6,152 nucleotides of DNA, taken from JBDRGC01 sp043818215. Lineage in GTDB: Bacteria; Chloroflexota; Anaerolineae; Anaerolineales; UBA11858. The notes below the pieces were generated by a model. That model worked only from the letters and a program-made list of their open reading frames with translations. It was not told where the DNA came from and made no database searches. A program made the position numbers and the translations under genes. How positions within the stretch are numbered: the first letter of the stretch is position 1; each line of letters begins with the position of its first letter. Positions 4,630 to 6,152 of the stretch are shown piece after piece. The stretch spans positions 1 through 6,152 of the forward strand of contig JBDRGC010000120.1 of assembly GCA_043818215.1 (NCBI GenBank), read 5' to 3'.

Positions 4630-5769
4630 TAGCTTCCGAATCAAATCCAAACTCAAATTCACCGCCCAACGGGGTGCCATCTTGGGAGGCCCGCCGTAGG
4701 TGCGGGTGACCAGGCGTTCTTCGTCGGGAGTGAACAGTGCAATATGCAGGGTCTGCTTGACCTCGCCGGGTTCCAGAATCACGCCTAACCCGGCCTGCGC
4801 TTCGTGAGATTGGCAGAATGCTCTAACGATATCGAGCAGTTTCTCCGGGGATGGAGCAGTGGTCAGCACCTCGCCACCCACAAATGGGCCGTCGGCGTCT
4901 GCCAGACGTTGGATCAGCCGCCCCCCCAGGTTAGCCTCCACCACCGCTAGATTCCATCCGTAGACATCCAGGGTGTTCAGGGCCACGCTTTCCAACGTGT
5001 CGCCATCAGCGCCGTAAATCCAGGCGCGCAGTCTTTTGCGCAGTTTCCTCTCGACATCTTGGATTAGTGCGTCAGCCTCAGCTTCAGTCTCCGCTTTGGC
5101 AGTGATGCGTACATCCACCTGCCCGGCGTGGGCTGCCAACCCAACGGTGGGATTGGCCAACCGCTCCAGGTCGTCGATGCGTTCGTCGATTTGCGACTCT
5201 CCTGCCCCGGCGGTGTGCAGCACGCGGGCTTTGATCACTCCTCTGAGGTCGAACCGCTTTCGCAGGTAGGGCAGCACCTTATTTTGCATCAGGTATTCCA
5301 TTTCCCGCGGCACACCAGGCAGCGAGATTATGGCGTGTTTCTCGGTCTCGGCGATGAAAGCCGGGGCTGTGCCCACCAGGTTTTCCACGGCAACGGCTCC
5401 CTGAGGCACATAAGCTTGACGTTTGTTGTTCTCTGTGGGTGTGCGTCCAAAACGCAGGAAGCGCTCCTGGATTTGCTCCCAGAGTTCCTCGCGGAATTCG
5501 GTGTCAACACCCATCGCCAGGGCCACTGCCTCGCGGGTGGGGTCATCTACCGTTGGCCCCAATCCGCCGGTGGTGATGATGATTTCCGAGCGGTTCATTC
5601 CCTCTCGGATAATTTGAGCAATGCGCTCTTTGTTATCGCCGATGGTGGATGTGCGATACAGATCTACCCCCTCATCCCGTAAAGCGCGGGCGATATAGCG
5701 GGTATTGGTGTCTACCGTCTCGCCGAGTAGTAATTCAGTTCCAATTGTGATTATCTCAGCTGTAGCCAT
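4627..5769 (-). CDS. cinA: CinA-like protein: intact MoCF/COG1058 domain, degenerate PncC domain
   Basis: This 380-residue cytoplasmic protein has the CinA N-terminal domain (about 1-170): IGTELLLGE (9-17), TTGGLGPTVDD (66-76), N115-KRQAY and LPGVPREM (150-157). This is the MoCF-like fold that in some CinA proteins hydrolyses ADP-ribose. A linker with HTAGAGES (185-192) and a small alpha-beta middle domain follow. The C-terminal region (about 260-380) aligns with the NMN deamidase (PncC) domain but is unusual: the catalytic ESCTGG is replaced by EANLGG (278-283), the TGIAGP loop is replaced by GVILEPG (329-335), and about 40 residues are missing compared with the usual 410-425 total. NMN deamidation is therefore unlikely. 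The ATG at 5767-5769 follows GGAG six bases upstream. The frame is intact, so this looks like a stable variant rather than a pseudogene. Repeat arrays touch or closely flank both ends of the gene. Confidence 0.9.
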   Translation of the reverse strand: MATAEIITIGTELLLGETVDTNTRYIARALRDEGVDLYRTSTIGDNKERIAQIIREGMNRSEIIITTGGLGPTVDDPTREAVALAMGVDTEFREELWEQIQERFLRFGRTPTENNKRQAYVPQGAVAVENLVGTAPAFIAETEKHAIISLPGVPREMEYLMQNKVLPYLRKRFDLRGVIKARVLHTAGAGESQIDERIDDLERLANPTVGLAAHAGQVDVRITAKAETEAEADALIQDVERKLRKRLRAWIYGADGDTLESVALNTLDVYGWNLAVVEANLGGRLIQRLADADGPFVGGEVLTTAPSPEKLLDIVRAFCQSHEAQAGLGVILEPGEVKQTLHIALFTPDEERLVTRTYGGPPKMAPRWAVNLSLDLIRKL

Positions 5770-5775
5770 GTTTTA

Positions 5776-5779
5776 CTCC
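5776..5779 (-). promoter_or_regulatory. Ribosome binding site of cinA
   Basis: The minus strand reads GGAG, six bases before the ATG at 5769, supporting this start. Only 22 bases separate this site from the first unit of the AAATTGGT array, so the cinA promoter must lie in or beyond the array. Confidence 0.6.
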
Positions 5780-5801
5780 AAAGCCCTACTAAAGAGGTGG
5801 T

Positions 5802-5969
5802 AAATTGGTAAATTGGTGCATTGGTAAACTGGTACATTGGTAAATTGGTATGTTGGTAAATTGGGGAACTGGTAAATTGGTATATTGGTAAATTGGTGAA
5901 TTGGTAAATTGGTAAATTGGTAAATTGGTAAATTGGTAAATCGGTCAATCGGTAAATTGGTGAATTGGT
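5802..5969. repeat. Tandem array of 21 octamers (AAATTGGT) between divergent cinA and DUF951
   Basis: Twenty-one contiguous 8-bp units fill 168 bases with no phase slip. Ten units are exactly AAATTGGT; the rest differ mostly in the first four positions (GCAT, AAAC, ACAT, ATGT, GAAC, ATAT, GAAT, CAAT), while the second half TTGG/TGGT is nearly constant. One unit ends in GGG and two contain CGGT. A longest run of four identical units lies at 5906-5937. Degenerate flanking units extend the array: GAGGTGGT on the left (5794-5801) and AAATAAGG on the right (5970-5977), the latter carrying the DUF951 ribosome binding site. The array has no unique spacers and is not a CRISPR. Confidence 0.95.
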
Positions 5970-5973
5970 AAAT

Positions 5974-5978
5974 AAGGA
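5974..5978 (+). promoter_or_regulatory. Ribosome binding site of the DUF951 gene
   Basis: AAGGA lies nine bases before the ATG at 5988. It arises within what looks like a mutated copy (AAATAAGG) of the octamer repeat, so the translation signal borders directly on the array. Confidence 0.6.
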
Positions 5979-5987
5979 TATAGTAAC

Positions 5988-6152
5988 ATGCCTTTAAAAT
6001 TAGGGATGGGAGATATTATTAGATTAAAGAAGAAACATCCTTGTGGTGGTTTCCATTGGGAAATTACCAGGACCGGTATTGATATTGGCTTAAAATGTCT
6101 TTGTTGTGGCAGGAAAGTCCTGGTTCCCCGGGTAAAATTAGAGAAGAAAATC
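5988..6152 (+). CDS. DUF951 domain protein (partial, 3' end outside window)
   Basis: The first 55 codons are present, and the frame is still open at the window edge. The sequence opens MPLKLGMGDIIRLKKKHPCGG, continues FHWEITRTGIDIGLKC (22-37) and CCGRKVLVPR (39-48), and matches DUF951, a small uncharacterised family of about 60-70 residues found in Firmicutes and Chloroflexota. Probably fewer than 15 residues are missing. The family pattern GDIVRLKKPHPCG...W...R.G.DI.L.C..CGR is clear. C19 and the pair C37/C40 could bind a metal, and the lysine- and arginine-rich character would suit nucleic acid binding; both are inferences. The gene is the only one on the plus strand and is divergent from cinA across the octamer array. 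Start choice rests on the AAGGA site nine bases upstream. Confidence 0.85.
   Translation, partial: MPLKLGMGDIIRLKKKHPCGGFHWEITRTGIDIGLKCLCCGRKVLVPRVKLEKKI

Noticed and set aside
5128..5682. Long plus-strand open frame opposite cinA
   Set aside because: It is antisense to a clear cinA reading frame, has no recognisable domain, and follows from the codon bias of cinA.
1796..5769. Functional link between the CinA MoCF-like domain and tungstopterin synthesis for AOR
   Set aside because: The two genes are separated by the antitoxin locus, a terminator-like hairpin and repeat arrays. CinA MoCF-like domains are not known to make pterin cofactors, so closeness alone is not enough.
5751..5948. Minus-strand open frame with an eight-residue repeating peptide (YQFTNLPI)
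   Set aside because: It is the translation of the 8-bp array (three units give 24 bp, or eight residues) and overlaps the start of cinA. The periodicity belongs to the DNA repeat, and there is no ribosome binding site.
5802..5969. CRISPR array
   Set aside because: Units are 8 bp and directly contiguous, without spacers of 25-40 bp, and no cas gene is near.

Overview
The window looks like chromosomal DNA from an anaerobic bacterium. A member of the Chloroflexota (Anaerolineae-like) is my best guess, but this is an inference. The clues are a tungsten-type aldehyde:ferredoxin oxidoreductase with its own MoaD-like protein, a DUF951 gene of the kind found in Firmicutes and Chloroflexota, a short CinA-like protein, and intergenic spaces full of 7-8 bp tandem repeats and a REP-like palindrome. 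All genes read leftward (minus strand) except the last one at the right edge.

Layout, left to right. (1) 9-1520: two AT-rich minus-strand genes, transcribed in the order 939-1520 then 9-878. The first encodes an Nmad2 (nucleotide modification associated domain 2) protein. The second has an N-terminal EVE/PUA-like region and a C-terminal Mrr-type PD-(D/E)XK nuclease domain. Together they look like a compact modification-dependent (type IV-like) restriction or defence cassette. (2) 1521-1795: a gene-free gap with an operator-like inverted repeat and a REP-like palindromic element. (3) 1796-3916: a moaD-like gene followed by an aldehyde:ferredoxin oxidoreductase gene, an apparent two-gene operon for a pterin enzyme and its sulfur carrier. 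(4) 3917-4477: a decayed toxin-antitoxin locus. A UPF0175 antitoxin is followed by a 35-residue remnant of a DUF3368/PIN toxin whose middle, including the first catalytic Asp, has been deleted. A terminator-like hairpin and a TTTCACG heptad array lie beyond it. (5) 4543-4629: a GC-rich array of 7-bp units that changes sense halfway and ends exactly on the cinA stop codon. (6) 4627-5769: a cinA-like gene with an intact N-terminal MoCF/COG1058 domain and a shortened C-terminal PncC domain without the ESCTGG serine. (7) 5802-5969: 21 uninterrupted 8-bp units (consensus AAATTGGT) filling the space between divergent cinA and DUF951. (8) 5988-6152: the start of a plus-strand DUF951 gene cut by the window edge.

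The pathways are mostly unrelated to one another. Three things stand out: the Nmad2 plus EVE-Mrr pair as a possible little-described defence system, the precisely deleted toxin beside a retained antitoxin, and a different short-period tandem array at each of three successive intergenic junctions.
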